46,455 bases of DNA from an uncultured Crocinitomix sp. (GTDB taxonomy: Bacteria; Bacteroidota; Bacteroidia; Flavobacteriales_D; Crocinitomicaceae). The stretch covers positions 1 to 46,455 of the forward strand of contig CAKZON010000095.1 of the NCBI GenBank assembly GCA_937136425.1, given 5' to 3'. The notes beneath the pieces were generated by a model that was not told the DNA's origin, searched no databases, and was given only the letters and a program-made list of their open reading frames with translations. Both the position numbers and the translations under genes were made by a program. This document shows, piece after piece, positions 9,271-17,303 of the stretch (position 1 is its first letter; every line of letters starts with the position of its first letter).

Positions 9271-9333
9271 GATTTCTATCAAATTATTTACTTGATTAAG
9301 AACTGCACGAAATTTGAGAAATAATAAGACACA

Positions 9334-9375
9334 AAAAAACCGCACAATGAATAAATTCAAGTTGTGCGGTTTTTT
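9334..9375. terminator. bidirectional intrinsic terminator
   Basis: The arms aaaaaccgcacaa and ttgtgcggttttt form a 13-bp stem, with a shorter internal TGAA/TTCA pairing. The A-run on one side and T-run on the other allow termination of both the T9SS gene (plus) and rpoD (minus). Confidence 0.9.
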
Positions 9376-9393
9376 AATGATTAAAACTGTAGA

Positions 9394-10260
9394 TTAACCT
9401 AAATAGGCTTTTAACAGTTTGTTTCGTGAAGTATGTCTCAACCTACGAATAGCTTTTTCTTTAATTTGTCGAACACGCTCACGTGTTAAATTGAATTTAG
9501 AACCAATTTCTTCTAATGTTAAACCATGATTCATTCCAATTCCGAAGAATAAACGAATAATCTCACGTTCTTTATCAGTTAATGTTGATAATGATCTTTC
9601 AATTTCTCTTTGTAACGATTCCGCCATCAATAATTTATCTGCTTTTGGAGAATCTCCATTGGCCATAACGTCCATTAATGTTCCACCATCTTCAGAAGAG
9701 GATAGGGGAGCATCCATAGATACGTGGCGCCCAGCAACTTTCATTGATTCTTTAATTTTATCTTCAGGAACTTCCAATACTTCCGCCAACTCTTCTGCTG
9801 AAGGTGGGCGTTCATATTCTTGTTCTAATTTTGAGAATGCTTTATTTATTTTATTTAAAGATCCTACTTGGTTTAGCGGTAATCGGACGATACGTGCTTG
9901 TTCAGCTAAAGCTTGCAAAATAGATTGACGAATCCACCATACGGCATAAGAGATAAATTTAAAACCTCTTGTTTCATCAAATTTTTGCGCAGCTTTAATT
10001 AATCCTAAATTACCTTCGTTGATCAAATCGGGTAAAGTTAATCCCTGATTTTGATACTGCTTAGCAACCGAAACTACGAATCGTAAGTTAGCTTTTGTTA
10101 GTTTTTCAAGTGCCAATTGGTCTCCTTGCTTAATTCTTTTTGCTAACTCTACTTCTGTTTCGGCAGTAATAAGCTCCTCTTTACCAATATCTTGAAGATA
10201 TTTGTCTAAAGATTGACTCTCACGATTAGTAATGGATTTTGTAATTTTTAACTGCCTCAT
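9394..10260 (-). CDS. rpoD: primary RNA polymerase sigma factor
   Basis: The 288-residue sigma-70 factor directs RNA polymerase to housekeeping promoters. Region 1.2 (SLDKYLQDIGKEELIT), regions 2.1-2.4 (ANLRFVVSVAKQYQNQGL, DLINEGNLGLIKAAQKFD, KFISYAVWWIRQSI), region 3 and region 4 (LTLEEIGSKFNLTRERVRQI) are all present. There is no region 1.1 and no non-conserved insert, which is the compact form typical of the Bacteroidota primary sigma factor. Its own promoter upstream matches the TTG / TAnnTTTG consensus read by this factor. The gene stands alone. Confidence 0.96.
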   Translation of the reverse strand: MRQLKITKSITNRESQSLDKYLQDIGKEELITAETEVELAKRIKQGDQLALEKLTKANLRFVVSVAKQYQNQGLTLPDLINEGNLGLIKAAQKFDETRGFKFISYAVWWIRQSILQALAEQARIVRLPLNQVGSLNKINKAFSKLEQEYERPPSAEELAEVLEVPEDKIKESMKVAGRHVSMDAPLSSSEDGGTLMDVMANGDSPKADKLLMAESLQREIERSLSTLTDKEREIIRLFFGIGMNHGLTLEEIGSKFNLTRERVRQIKEKAIRRLRHTSRNKLLKAYLG

Positions 10261-10598
10261 CCTTTTTCTATATTTTATTTAATTAAAATTAGTAGTCTGC
10301 AAAGTTACGCTAATATATGACGCGTGTCAATAGTAAAATGCAGATTCCTCTAAATTATTTCCTCTTTGTATAACCCATTTTTGATGAAAAAGGTTACACA
10401 CTTTCTTTCGAAATTAAGAATTACTTATTATTAGAACGTTGTTGAAAGCCAAAACTTACAAACAAAAAGTTAAAAAACATTAAGAAATAAGGGATTAATT
10501 GAATATCTATAAAAGCGAATTCAATTTTTCGACTAAAACTATAGTTAATTAAATAGGGCATTACGAAATTTTGAATATTTATTTATCTTCGGTCAATT
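10261..10598. other. 338-bp divergent intergenic region
   Basis: It holds the rpoD promoter on its left side. Upstream of the plus-strand gene at 10599 the sequence tatcttcg resembles a weak -7 element without a good -33 partner. Nothing else is recognisable and there is no small ORF of note. Confidence 0.6.
10300..10330 (-). promoter_or_regulatory. rpoD promoter
   Basis: On the minus strand TTGACA (10330-10325) and the -7 element TAACTTTG (10307-10300) are spaced 20 bases from the TTG. This is an excellent match to the Bacteroidota housekeeping consensus. The ATG of rpoD is 40 bases downstream. Confidence 0.75.
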
Positions 10599-11069
10599 AT
10601 GTTTGGTTTAAAGTCTTTAATAGGGTTCTTAGTTGGAAGGGATTATGATAATGTTATTGTTGAAAAATGTAAAAATTTAAAAACCGTTCCAACTTTTTCT
10701 AATTCCAAATCGCAAGTGCATATAAAAGTCAGAGAAATTAATGATTACCGTTGCATGAGCATTACTTTAGTTTGTGACCACCAAGTGTTCACGGTTTCTC
10801 CAATTGCTTTGGAATTTAAATCAAAAAATGCCTCACACACAGTCTATTCCGAATATGAGCATGTTGAAGGCGATTACTCTCCCTCGGCAGCTTTATGTCT
10901 GGCGAAATTTGATGTTGAATTTACACCAATGTTAGATGCTTTCTTAGCAAAAGAAAAAGTTGAGGCATTAACCATTAGAATACCAAATGGAGTAGAGTAT
11001 GATGGCACTTACTTAATCGAGTTGGATCAAATAAATACTGATGAGTTGAAAAAGCTTTATAAAAACTGA
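10599..11069 (+). CDS. conserved-looking hypothetical cytosolic protein
   Basis: The 156-residue protein has no signal peptide or membrane segment. The pattern is alternating beta-strand-like hydrophobics (VHIKVREINDY, CMSITLVCDHQVFTVSPIAL, LTIRIPNGVEYDGTYLIEL) ending in a short helix. I do not recognise the family. The gene ends two bases before the stop codon of the convergent dehydrogenase gene, with no terminator between them, so the transcripts may overlap. Confidence 0.7.
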   Translation: MFGLKSLIGFLVGRDYDNVIVEKCKNLKTVPTFSNSKSQVHIKVREINDYRCMSITLVCDHQVFTVSPIALEFKSKNASHTVYSEYEHVEGDYSPSAALCLAKFDVEFTPMLDAFLAKEKVEALTIRIPNGVEYDGTYLIELDQINTDELKKLYKN

Positions 11070-11071
11070 GG

Positions 11072-12289
11072 TTATTTACCAGCTAAGTAATCTTTTAAGT
11101 ATGCGTACCCTTCAGTTAATTGACCATCTAAGTTTGTCTCACTAGCACGTTCAATAATTCCTTCAGAATCTTCTCCAAATAAAGATGGGAACACTCCTTT
11201 TATTAATTCATTACCAAAATCTTCAGAAGCATCTTTCGGTAATTCACAAGGTAAATTATCAACTGCCTGAACTCCAATAGCTCCTTCAGCCATAAAATCA
11301 ACTTCAGCTTCTGAAACAGGATCATAACCATATAATGGGCTTGCAATGGTTGAAGGGCGAATAGTAGAAGCTACCGGTCCATCAATATCACAAGAAATGT
11401 CAGAGACAACAGAGAGGTTCATATTTTCCGCTTTTAAATCTTCACGGGTGAAAATAAACGGAGAGCTCGCGTCCCAATAATGGCAGGCAATGTACATGTT
11501 TGCAACTTCCATAAACCTTGGGAAAGTAGAAACATGACCTTCACCACTTTCGAAAAAAGCACTTTTATTAAATTCACTTCCATCTGCCTTGGCAAAGTAA
11601 TTTTGCACGCGTAAATGCGTGAAAACCGCTTCATCAAAATTATCTGTTAAAAAAGCTTCAGGAGAAACCTCTTTCAAACCTATTGAACTTAAAATTTCTC
11701 TTGCACCATTACCAACACGACCAAATCCTGTAGCAACGATTTTTGTGCCAGCCGGTAAAGTGATTTTTTTCAGCTCCTCTTCCAATTCAACACGATCTTC
11801 ACATAAATTAGCTGGCTTTAAATCATACAAACCATGCTTTTTACCATATGCTAAAAATCCATTATAACAACCTACAATACCTGCATATCTTCCAAAACCA
11901 ATAATTCTATTTCCACGCGGGTTTGTCAATACTTCGTAATCAATTAGCTGAATGTTTCGGTCTAATATTGCTTGCAGTAAATGTCTATTATAAGGTTGCT
12001 CTTTATAGGTATGTGAAAAGAAAAGGTATTTTTTATTTGGAATTAAATCGGCAACATTTACCTCTTTAACACCAATCATGATGTCACAATCAGAAATGTC
12101 CTCTACAACTGTCAATCCTAAATCAGAATATGCAGAATCAGGAAAAGCTCTTACATTACTTGTTTGAACTTTAATTTCAACGTTCTTAAATTGCTCTAAA
12201 ACCTGCACACATTGTGAGGGAGTTAAAGGCACACGTTTGTCTGGTGGTACCTTACCTTCTCTAATAATAGCTAATTTAATCTTGTTCAT
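11072..12289 (-). CDS. saccharopine dehydrogenase (lysine-forming)/AlaDH-PNT family oxidoreductase
   Basis: This is a 405-residue NAD(P)-dependent oxidoreductase. The N-terminal half has the AlaDH/PNT fold (KLAIIREGKVPPDKRVPLTP). The segments FFSHTYKEQ (H93, K96) and LIDYEVLTNPRGNRIIGFGR closely resemble the lysine-ketoglutarate reductase/saccharopine dehydrogenase branch (yeast Lys1, animal AASS) rather than true alanine dehydrogenase. A Rossmann motif GFGRVGNGA is at residues 188-196. The likely reaction is reversible conversion of saccharopine to lysine plus 2-oxoglutarate, or of a related opine-type amino acid. The exact substrate is inferred. Automated annotation of such proteins often says alanine dehydrogenase. 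The gene is monocistronic. Confidence 0.75.
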   Translation of the reverse strand: MNKIKLAIIREGKVPPDKRVPLTPSQCVQVLEQFKNVEIKVQTSNVRAFPDSAYSDLGLTVVEDISDCDIMIGVKEVNVADLIPNKKYLFFSHTYKEQPYNRHLLQAILDRNIQLIDYEVLTNPRGNRIIGFGRYAGIVGCYNGFLAYGKKHGLYDLKPANLCEDRVELEEELKKITLPAGTKIVATGFGRVGNGAREILSSIGLKEVSPEAFLTDNFDEAVFTHLRVQNYFAKADGSEFNKSAFFESGEGHVSTFPRFMEVANMYIACHYWDASSPFIFTREDLKAENMNLSVVSDISCDIDGPVASTIRPSTIASPLYGYDPVSEAEVDFMAEGAIGVQAVDNLPCELPKDASEDFGNELIKGVFPSLFGEDSEGIIERASETNLDGQLTEGYAYLKDYLAGK

Positions 12290-12317
12290 ATGTTAGGCTT
12301 TTTCCGAAATTTGGACA

Positions 12318-12325
12318 CAAAAATA
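12318..12325 (-). promoter_or_regulatory. -7 element of the dehydrogenase gene
   Basis: The minus-strand octamer TATTTTTG fits TAnnTTTG and lies 28 bases upstream of the ATG. A TTTG that could serve as the -33 element is 24 bases further up, slightly beyond the usual spacing. Confidence 0.45.
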
Positions 12326-12468
12326 CAAATAAAAGACCTCATTTTAAAGCAAATACAGAAGCTAATTTTAACAATGTTCTGCACGCATAAAACTTTAACA
12401 TTGTTTGAACATATATCATTTGCATAAATCTTCTTTATTTAATTGCTCGTTTCCAGCCAAATTTTACC

Positions 12469-12476
12469 TAATTTTG
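12469..12476 (+). promoter_or_regulatory. -7 element of ssrA
   Basis: TAATTTTG matches TAnnTTTG and lies 14 bases before the mature 5' end of tmRNA. The -33 TTG is 23 bases upstream (within aattgctcg), at the edge of normal spacing. Confidence 0.6.
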
Positions 12477-12490
12477 CAGTTCGTTCTTTG

Positions 12491-12890
12491 GGGCCGACTT
12501 GGATTTGACTGCAACTGCGGTAGATGTACAAGCATGTCGAGAAATGCAATATACCTCGTTAAAAGTATTTGTAACATGAATAATTGACAACAATAATTCA
12601 TACGCATTGGCTGCGTAATCTAAACTCAGTTTAGTTACTCTTAGTCCACCTGAAGTATAGTAAGGGGACCTTGCTGTTCGCCAAACTTCTGATCACCAAG
12701 TTTGGATCACGGGCATCATATGTGTGATCTGGCTAGGCTAGCGCTGCGATAGTTTAGTGAGATAAAGTAGCTTAGGTTAGGTAGTGGGGTGTTTGTGCCC
12801 AGCTTTTAACTGAAATTCAATCACAAAATAAACATGTAGAAACTATATAGACTCATTGTTAGGACGAGGGTTCGATCCCCTCCGGCTCCA
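12491..12890 (+). ncRNA. ssrA: tmRNA (transfer-messenger RNA)
   Basis: The 5' end ggggccgacttggatttgac and the 3' end ggttcgatcccctccggctcca form the tRNA-like domain. GGGGCCG pairs with CGGCTCC, discriminator A is at 12890, and the T-loop is ttcgatc. CCA is not encoded. The tag reading frame at 12586-12618 reads DNNNSYALAA followed by TAA; the resume codon may lie one codon earlier. The C-terminal YALAA is the usual degradation signal. Together with SmpB, the RNA rescues stalled ribosomes and tags the truncated proteins for proteolysis. Confidence 0.95.
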
Positions 12891-12952
12891 CAAAACAGTT
12901 TTGAGTGTGAGTAGTGAGCAACAGCGAACTACTTGCATGAAACCCTGTTTTG
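12891..12952. repeat. nested inverted repeat after ssrA
   Basis: The outer arms caaaacag and ctgttttg (12891-12898 / 12945-12952) enclose inner arms agtagt and actact (12910-12915 / 12928-12933). It directly abuts the 3' end of tmRNA. It could terminate tmRNA transcription or form the left end of the S23-like element. Confidence 0.55.
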
Positions 12953-13293
12953 TCCCTCAAAACTCACACCCAAACTCACACATGAGTCAAATTGAGTGAC
13001 AAAAGAGCAACAAAAATTTTCAACCCCGAAAATTTAACTTAGAACCAAAATGTTCGATTTCGAAAAACTTGAGGTATACATCAAGTCAAAAAAGTATAAC
13101 AAGTCAGTCACTACATTCTTACAAACCAATAAACAAGACAGAGTCACAAACGATCAACTTAGAAGAGCCTCATTCAGCATAATGCTCAACATAGCTGAAG
13201 GGGCAGGCAGATTTACCAATAAAGACAAACGAAACTTTTATGTAATTGCGAGAGGTTCAGTTTTTGAGTGTGTTGCTATTTTTGACTATTTGA
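12945..13293 (+). repeat. island-flanking direct repeat, left copy
   Basis: This copy begins ctgttttgt, runs through a leader rich in actcacac, and continues into the four-helix-bundle ORF. It matches 19888-20091 except for small substitutions in the leader, a 9-base gap and a ~144-base deletion in the right copy. The two copies bracket the 7-kb accessory island. Confidence 0.85.
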
Positions 13294-13394
13294 AAGAAAT
13301 TGGCGCTGTTGAGGAAGAATTGTATAAACGTTATTATAATTATTTAGAAGAGCTTTCTAAAATGTTGTTTGGATTGATTAAGAATTTGACTTGA
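13050..13394 (+). CDS. four-helix-bundle protein (S23/23S rRNA intervening-sequence-like)
   Basis: The 114-residue protein has the typical family pattern: FDFEKLEVYIKSKKY at the start, DQLRRASFSIMLNIAEGAGR in the middle, RNFYVIARGSVFECVAIFDY, and a last helix. These small helical-bundle ORFs are named after proteins encoded in 23S rRNA intervening sequences and occur as scattered copies in Bacteroidota genomes. Their molecular role is not known. Here the gene lies behind tmRNA with a hairpin leader and runs straight into a truncated HEPN gene. A partial decayed copy is at 20001. The arrangement suggests that it is the cargo of a small mobile element. Confidence 0.9.
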   Translation: MFDFEKLEVYIKSKKYNKSVTTFLQTNKQDRVTNDQLRRASFSIMLNIAEGAGRFTNKDKRNFYVIARGSVFECVAIFDYLKEIGAVEEELYKRYYNYLEELSKMLFGLIKNLT

Positions 13395-13399
13395 TCAAA

Positions 13400-13708
13400 A
13401 TGGTGTTTAGCCATTATAATCCCCATGAGCATAATTTACAGATTTTACATGACCGAACATTAAAGTTTGATGCACGGCTTAAAACTGCTTTTTTGTATGG
13501 CACAGAGGAGGAGAAGGCTTTGTTTGATCAGTTGAACTTTGATTATATCGGTGGAAGGTATCGTAATGAGGAGGAGTTCCCTGTTACTCAGGCTAAGATT
13601 GATTTTTGGAGGAAGGAAGTAGAGATGTTTTTGGAGTTAATGGAACGCTTACGCCGAAGCTTCAGCGAAGGAGCAGATGGTTTGTTTGGAAAGGATAGGA
13701 GAGTTTAA
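13400..13708 (+). pseudogene. 5'-truncated HEPN-domain gene
   Basis: The frame (ATG at 13400, or TTG at 13391) encodes the C-terminal two-thirds of a HEPN domain: VFSHYNPHEHNLQIL, then TEEEKALFDQL, YIGGRY and a final helix. Family members have an additional N-terminal helix pair carrying the RNase motif (R-x4-6-H) and often a nucleotidyltransferase domain. Both are missing because the four-helix-bundle ORF ends exactly where the HEPN sequence starts. A near-palindrome (cgccgaagcttcagcg, 13652-13667) sits near the 3' end. I infer a remnant cut by insertion of the element. It may still be translated. Confidence 0.6.
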
Positions 13709-13892
13709 AAGTTTGGAAGGGTAGTTTTCTTAAATTATTTCGGGTGTTATTTTCTTGTGTTTGGGTGGATATTTGTCTGCTTGGGCAGAACTATTGTGTT
13801 TCTAGGTTTTTTCGGGCTAGTTTTCTTTGAAAAACGGGTATTTATACTGTTTTATATCAAGTCGAATTAACGAATATTTAAAACTAAACGAA

Positions 13893-14141
13893 ATGAGAGA
13901 AACAATTATCAACGGAGGACAAAATTTAAGCACAATTCTTATAGATTATACTGAAAAAGACGGATCGAATGAAGGTTGGCGCGAAGTAGAACCGTACAGT
14001 ATAAAAATGAAAAATGGAATAGAGTATTTTTATGGTTATGATGTAAACAAAGGTGGGATTAGAGGTTTTATATTTGATTCTATAAATGCTGTACAATTGA
14101 CAAATAACAGCTACGAACCAAGATGGAGTGTTGAATTCTAA
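13893..14141 (+). CDS. small WYL-domain-like protein
   Basis: I chose the ATG at 13893 (82 residues); a TTG at 13827 would add 22 unlikely residues. The core (GWREVEPYSIKMKNGIEYFY, then KGGIRGFIFDSINAVQLT and a final WSVEF) follows the WYL pattern: VEPY, a Tyr/Phe-rich strand, an R-x-F strand, and a closing strand. WYL domains bind nucleic-acid ligands and often regulate phage-defence genes, usually fused to a winged helix. No such domain is present here. It is nine bases upstream of the OLD nuclease gene, so it is probably co-transcribed with it and may sense or gate the system. The assignment comes from pattern reading only. Confidence 0.55.
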   Translation: MRETIINGGQNLSTILIDYTEKDGSNEGWREVEPYSIKMKNGIEYFYGYDVNKGGIRGFIFDSINAVQLTNNSYEPRWSVEF

Positions 14142-14150
14142 AGTATTATA

Positions 14151-15989
14151 ATGAAATTAAAATCATTTAAAATATCAGGTTTCAGAAGGATTTTAGAAAC
14201 TGAAGTAATTATTGGTGATGCCAGCTTTCTTATTGGCGAAAACAATGTTGGAAAAAGTGCTGTTTTATCCGCTATGGACATTTTTCATTCTGGAGAAACA
14301 AAACTATCAATTTTAGATTTTTTCTTTGACGAAAATACTGGTTATAGAGCGGAAAAAGTTGAGATGATAGGTGAATATGTTGGTCTACCTGCAGAAGCTG
14401 AAAATTGGAAGGGATTTAAGGGGAGAGTATTAAAACGTATTGATCAAGAAGGAATTGAGGAACGATATATTTTGTTTAAGAAAGAATATACTCAAGATGG
14501 CAAAAGCGTACATAGCTTAAAGGAATACCAACGTTCAATTAAAGATGAATTCGTTGATTGCAAAAAAGTAAGCGAATTTGTTGAAAACGGATTAAGTTCA
14601 GAGGATGTAAAATCTGTTTTTGGAGAAATAACTGATGATACTAATATTACTTTGAAAAAATATGAAGCAGATATAGAGGAGTTGGCATCTATATGGATAT
14701 TTGATTATGAGGATAGTAATTGGTTTGTGCGTCCAGGAGGTATTGTTGGCAATATTATCCATAAGCTACCAAGGTTTTTAATTATTCCAGCTTCAGACAG
14801 AAAAGATGAAATTGATGGAAAAGGCGGAGCACTTCAAAATGTAATGAAAAGTCTATTTGATGATGTGCGTGATGCTTCAGAAAATTTCGCAAAAGCGCAG
14901 GGATACCTTAATTTGCTTGCAAATGAATTAGACCCCGAAGACTCTACTAAGGAATTTGGTAGTATGTTAGAAGAAATTAATTCTATTGTTGGAAATGTGT
15001 TTCCAGAAACTGGTTTGCACGTTAAAACAGAATTAGATGATGCGAATAAGATATTGAAACCTCATTTTAATATTGAAATGTCCAGTAATATCAAAACTAG
15101 TCCTGATCGACAAGGTACTGGTTCTGTTCGGTCTGCCGCTTTTGCACTACTTAGATATCGAGAGAAATTCTTGGAAAGCAAAGCAATTACAGATAGAAAT
15201 TTAATTATTGGTTTCGAAGAACCTGAATTATATCTTCATCCTAATGCAGCAGATAATATGCGTGAGGAAATCTATAATCTTGCAACAGCTTCAACGTCAC
15301 AAATAATTTGTACAACGCATTCTCCATATATGATTGATTTGGGTAAAGATTTAGATAAAGATAAATTCCCTAAACAAATTTTAAATTTGCTACGTCTTGA
15401 AACTGTAGGAACTGATGATATCGTCTCTACGAAATCGTTTCCTTTTAATACAACCAAAGCCTTTAATTCATTGATACGCAATGAAAAAGATCAAGTTAAA
15501 TTTCTATTAAAAATTGACGACCATATTGCGAGAATTTTTTTCGCAAAAAATATAATTATTGTAGAAGGAGATACAGAAGAGATTGTCTTTAGAGAAACCT
15601 TCAAAAGGTTAGAGATACAAAAACGAAAAATTGTACAGTCCGACTATCAAATTGTTAAAGCTAGAGGTAAAGCCTCAATTATTTCTTTAGTGAAATATTT
15701 GAAAGCAATGGGGTTCCAACCTTTTGTAGTTCACGACAAAGATCAAATACAGCATGCTACGAAGTTCAACGAACCAATTGCAGAGGCCTTGGGTGGAGAA
15801 GAATATAGAGTTATGCTCGATAATTGCATGGAAGACGTTTTGGGATATCGACTTTCTTCAGGAAATAAGCCTTTTAATGCTTACAAATTTATTCAAGAAA
15901 ATTGGAACATGGGACAAGGTTGGAACGGTGTAAATGAAAAATGGAAACAATTGATAGAAAATCAAATATTAAATTCAATTTTTAAGTAG
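14151..15989 (+). CDS. OLD-family ATP-dependent nuclease (AAA ATPase plus TOPRIM)
   Basis: The 612-residue protein has an ABC/SMC-type ATPase: FKISGFRRI, Walker A GENNVGKS (29-36), signature-like RQGTGSVRSAAF (320-331), Walker B LIIGFEEPELYLHP (351-364) and switch histidine TTHSP (H390). A TOPRIM nuclease domain follows (IIIVEGDTEE with E472, KARGKA, VVHDKDQ with D529 and D531). This is the architecture of the phage P2 OLD nuclease and of GajA of the Gabija defence system. No UvrD-like helicase (GajB) follows; a DUF2130 protein does, 18 bases on. It is predicted to act as DNA-damaging or nicking anti-phage nuclease in the cytosol. Confidence 0.88.
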   Translation: MKLKSFKISGFRRILETEVIIGDASFLIGENNVGKSAVLSAMDIFHSGETKLSILDFFFDENTGYRAEKVEMIGEYVGLPAEAENWKGFKGRVLKRIDQEGIEERYILFKKEYTQDGKSVHSLKEYQRSIKDEFVDCKKVSEFVENGLSSEDVKSVFGEITDDTNITLKKYEADIEELASIWIFDYEDSNWFVRPGGIVGNIIHKLPRFLIIPASDRKDEIDGKGGALQNVMKSLFDDVRDASENFAKAQGYLNLLANELDPEDSTKEFGSMLEEINSIVGNVFPETGLHVKTELDDANKILKPHFNIEMSSNIKTSPDRQGTGSVRSAAFALLRYREKFLESKAITDRNLIIGFEEPELYLHPNAADNMREEIYNLATASTSQIICTTHSPYMIDLGKDLDKDKFPKQILNLLRLETVGTDDIVSTKSFPFNTTKAFNSLIRNEKDQVKFLLKIDDHIARIFFAKNIIIVEGDTEEIVFRETFKRLEIQKRKIVQSDYQIVKARGKASIISLVKYLKAMGFQPFVVHDKDQIQHATKFNEPIAEALGGEEYRVMLDNCMEDVLGYRLSSGNKPFNAYKFIQENWNMGQGWNGVNEKWKQLIENQILNSIFK

Positions 15990-16007
15990 CATTTAAAAAA
16001 TTCGATC

Positions 16008-17264
16008 ATGGAAGAAAAATCACAGATTAATTGTCCAGAATGCGGAACATCAATAGATGTCCAAGATATTTTAGCGCACCAATTAGAGGATGAAATAAAG
16101 CGTAAATACCAAAACGAAATTGCGGAAGAAAAGAAGAAATACGAATCTCAATTCGAAAGTCTAAATGAACAGAAATTGGCTTTTGAAAAAGCTAAAAAGC
16201 AAGAAAATGAATTGTTTCAAGAACGTGTAGACAAACAAGTAAAAGAAGACAAAAAAGCATTAGAAATTAAGTTAAAAGCAAAGTTGAGCGAGGAGCAATC
16301 AGAACAATTTGAAGCATTGCAAAAGGAATTAAATGAAAAATCGGAAAAAGTAAAGGAACTGAACCGTTCTAAGGCCGAAATTGAGAAGTTGAAGCGAGAA
16401 AAGGGCGAATTGAAAGAATCAATTGAAGCAGAGGCAGAGAAGAAAATTAATGACCAAATTCTGATCGAAAAGGATAAAATCAGAAAATCGGAAGAGGAAA
16501 AAAATGAACTAAAATTCAAAGAACTTCAGAAGCAACTAGAAGATCAAAAAAAGCTTACTGAAGAAATGAAACGTAAGCAAGAACAAGGTTCTATGCAACT
16601 GCAAGGAGAGGTTCAAGAATTGGCAATTGAAGAGTGGTTAGCAGACAACTTTCCTTTAGATACAATAGACGAAATTAGAAAAGGAGCAAGAGGTGGAGAT
16701 TGTATTCAAACTGTGAATACGCGAACATCACAAAATTGTGGATCTATCTACTATGAAAGTAAGCGCACAAAAGATTTTCAACCTACTTGGATTGAGAAGT
16801 TTAAAAATGACATTAGGGATAAAGGGGCTAACATAGGAGTTTTAGTGACTGACGCAATGCCTTCTGACATGGATAGATTAGGAATGAAAAATGGCATTTG
16901 GATATGTTCATTTGAAGAATTTAAGGGTTTGTGTCATGTTTTACGTGATTCTATCGTTCAAATTAACAATGCTGTTGCCACTCAAGAAAATAAAGGTGAT
17001 AAAATGGTTATGCTATATGATTTTCTCACGAGTAATGAGTTTAGATTACAAATTGAGGGGATTGTTGAAGGATTTACTCAAATGAAATCTGATTTAGAAT
17101 CGGAAAAGCGATCAATTACTGGACACTGGAAGAAAAGAGAAAAACAAATTGAAAAAGTTTTATTGAATACCAATTTCATGTATAGCTCAATAAAGGGGAT
17201 TGCTGGAAATGCGATTCAAACAGTTCAAGCATTGGAGTTGCCAGATGAGGGAGAAATAAACTGA
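16008..17264 (+). CDS. DUF2130 protein, coiled coil plus PD-(D/E)XK-like nuclease domain
   Basis: The 418-residue protein opens with a zinc-finger-like INCPECGTSIDV (only two cysteines). A long charged coiled coil occupies about residues 25-195, and the DUF2130 domain about 200-385. In the latter I see GGDCIQTVN (D231) and YYESKRTKDF (E250, K252), spaced like the D...ExK site of PD-(D/E)XK nucleases, with acidic residues in the preceding helix (EVQELAIEEW). A DNA nuclease is inferred. It follows the OLD gene by 18 bases and precedes an unknown gene by 39, suggesting one operon. Confidence 0.75.
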   Translation: MEEKSQINCPECGTSIDVQDILAHQLEDEIKRKYQNEIAEEKKKYESQFESLNEQKLAFEKAKKQENELFQERVDKQVKEDKKALEIKLKAKLSEEQSEQFEALQKELNEKSEKVKELNRSKAEIEKLKREKGELKESIEAEAEKKINDQILIEKDKIRKSEEEKNELKFKELQKQLEDQKKLTEEMKRKQEQGSMQLQGEVQELAIEEWLADNFPLDTIDEIRKGARGGDCIQTVNTRTSQNCGSIYYESKRTKDFQPTWIEKFKNDIRDKGANIGVLVTDAMPSDMDRLGMKNGIWICSFEEFKGLCHVLRDSIVQINNAVATQENKGDKMVMLYDFLTSNEFRLQIEGIVEGFTQMKSDLESEKRSITGHWKKREKQIEKVLLNTNFMYSSIKGIAGNAIQTVQALELPDEGEIN

Positions 17265-17303
17265 AATAATAAGGTGAATGTTAAAATGAATAAGTTTTAA
17301 ATT

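Noticed and set aside
11072..12289. Alanine dehydrogenase.
   Set aside because: The SHTYKEQ and LIDYEVLTNPRGNRIIGFGR segments fit the saccharopine dehydrogenase/LKR branch better; substrate not certain.
12405..12587. 60-codon ORF overlapping the tmRNA promoter and 5' part.
   Set aside because: It overlaps ssrA, has no typical composition, and is explained by chance.
12471..12890. Site-specific integration of the island into the 3' end of ssrA.
   Set aside because: No second copy of the ssrA 3' end (ttcgatcccctccggctcca) is visible near 20 kb and no integrase is encoded. The border repeats derive from the S23-like element instead.
14151..17264. A complete Gabija system.
   Set aside because: The OLD nuclease resembles GajA, but the following gene is DUF2130, not a UvrD/Rep-like helicase.
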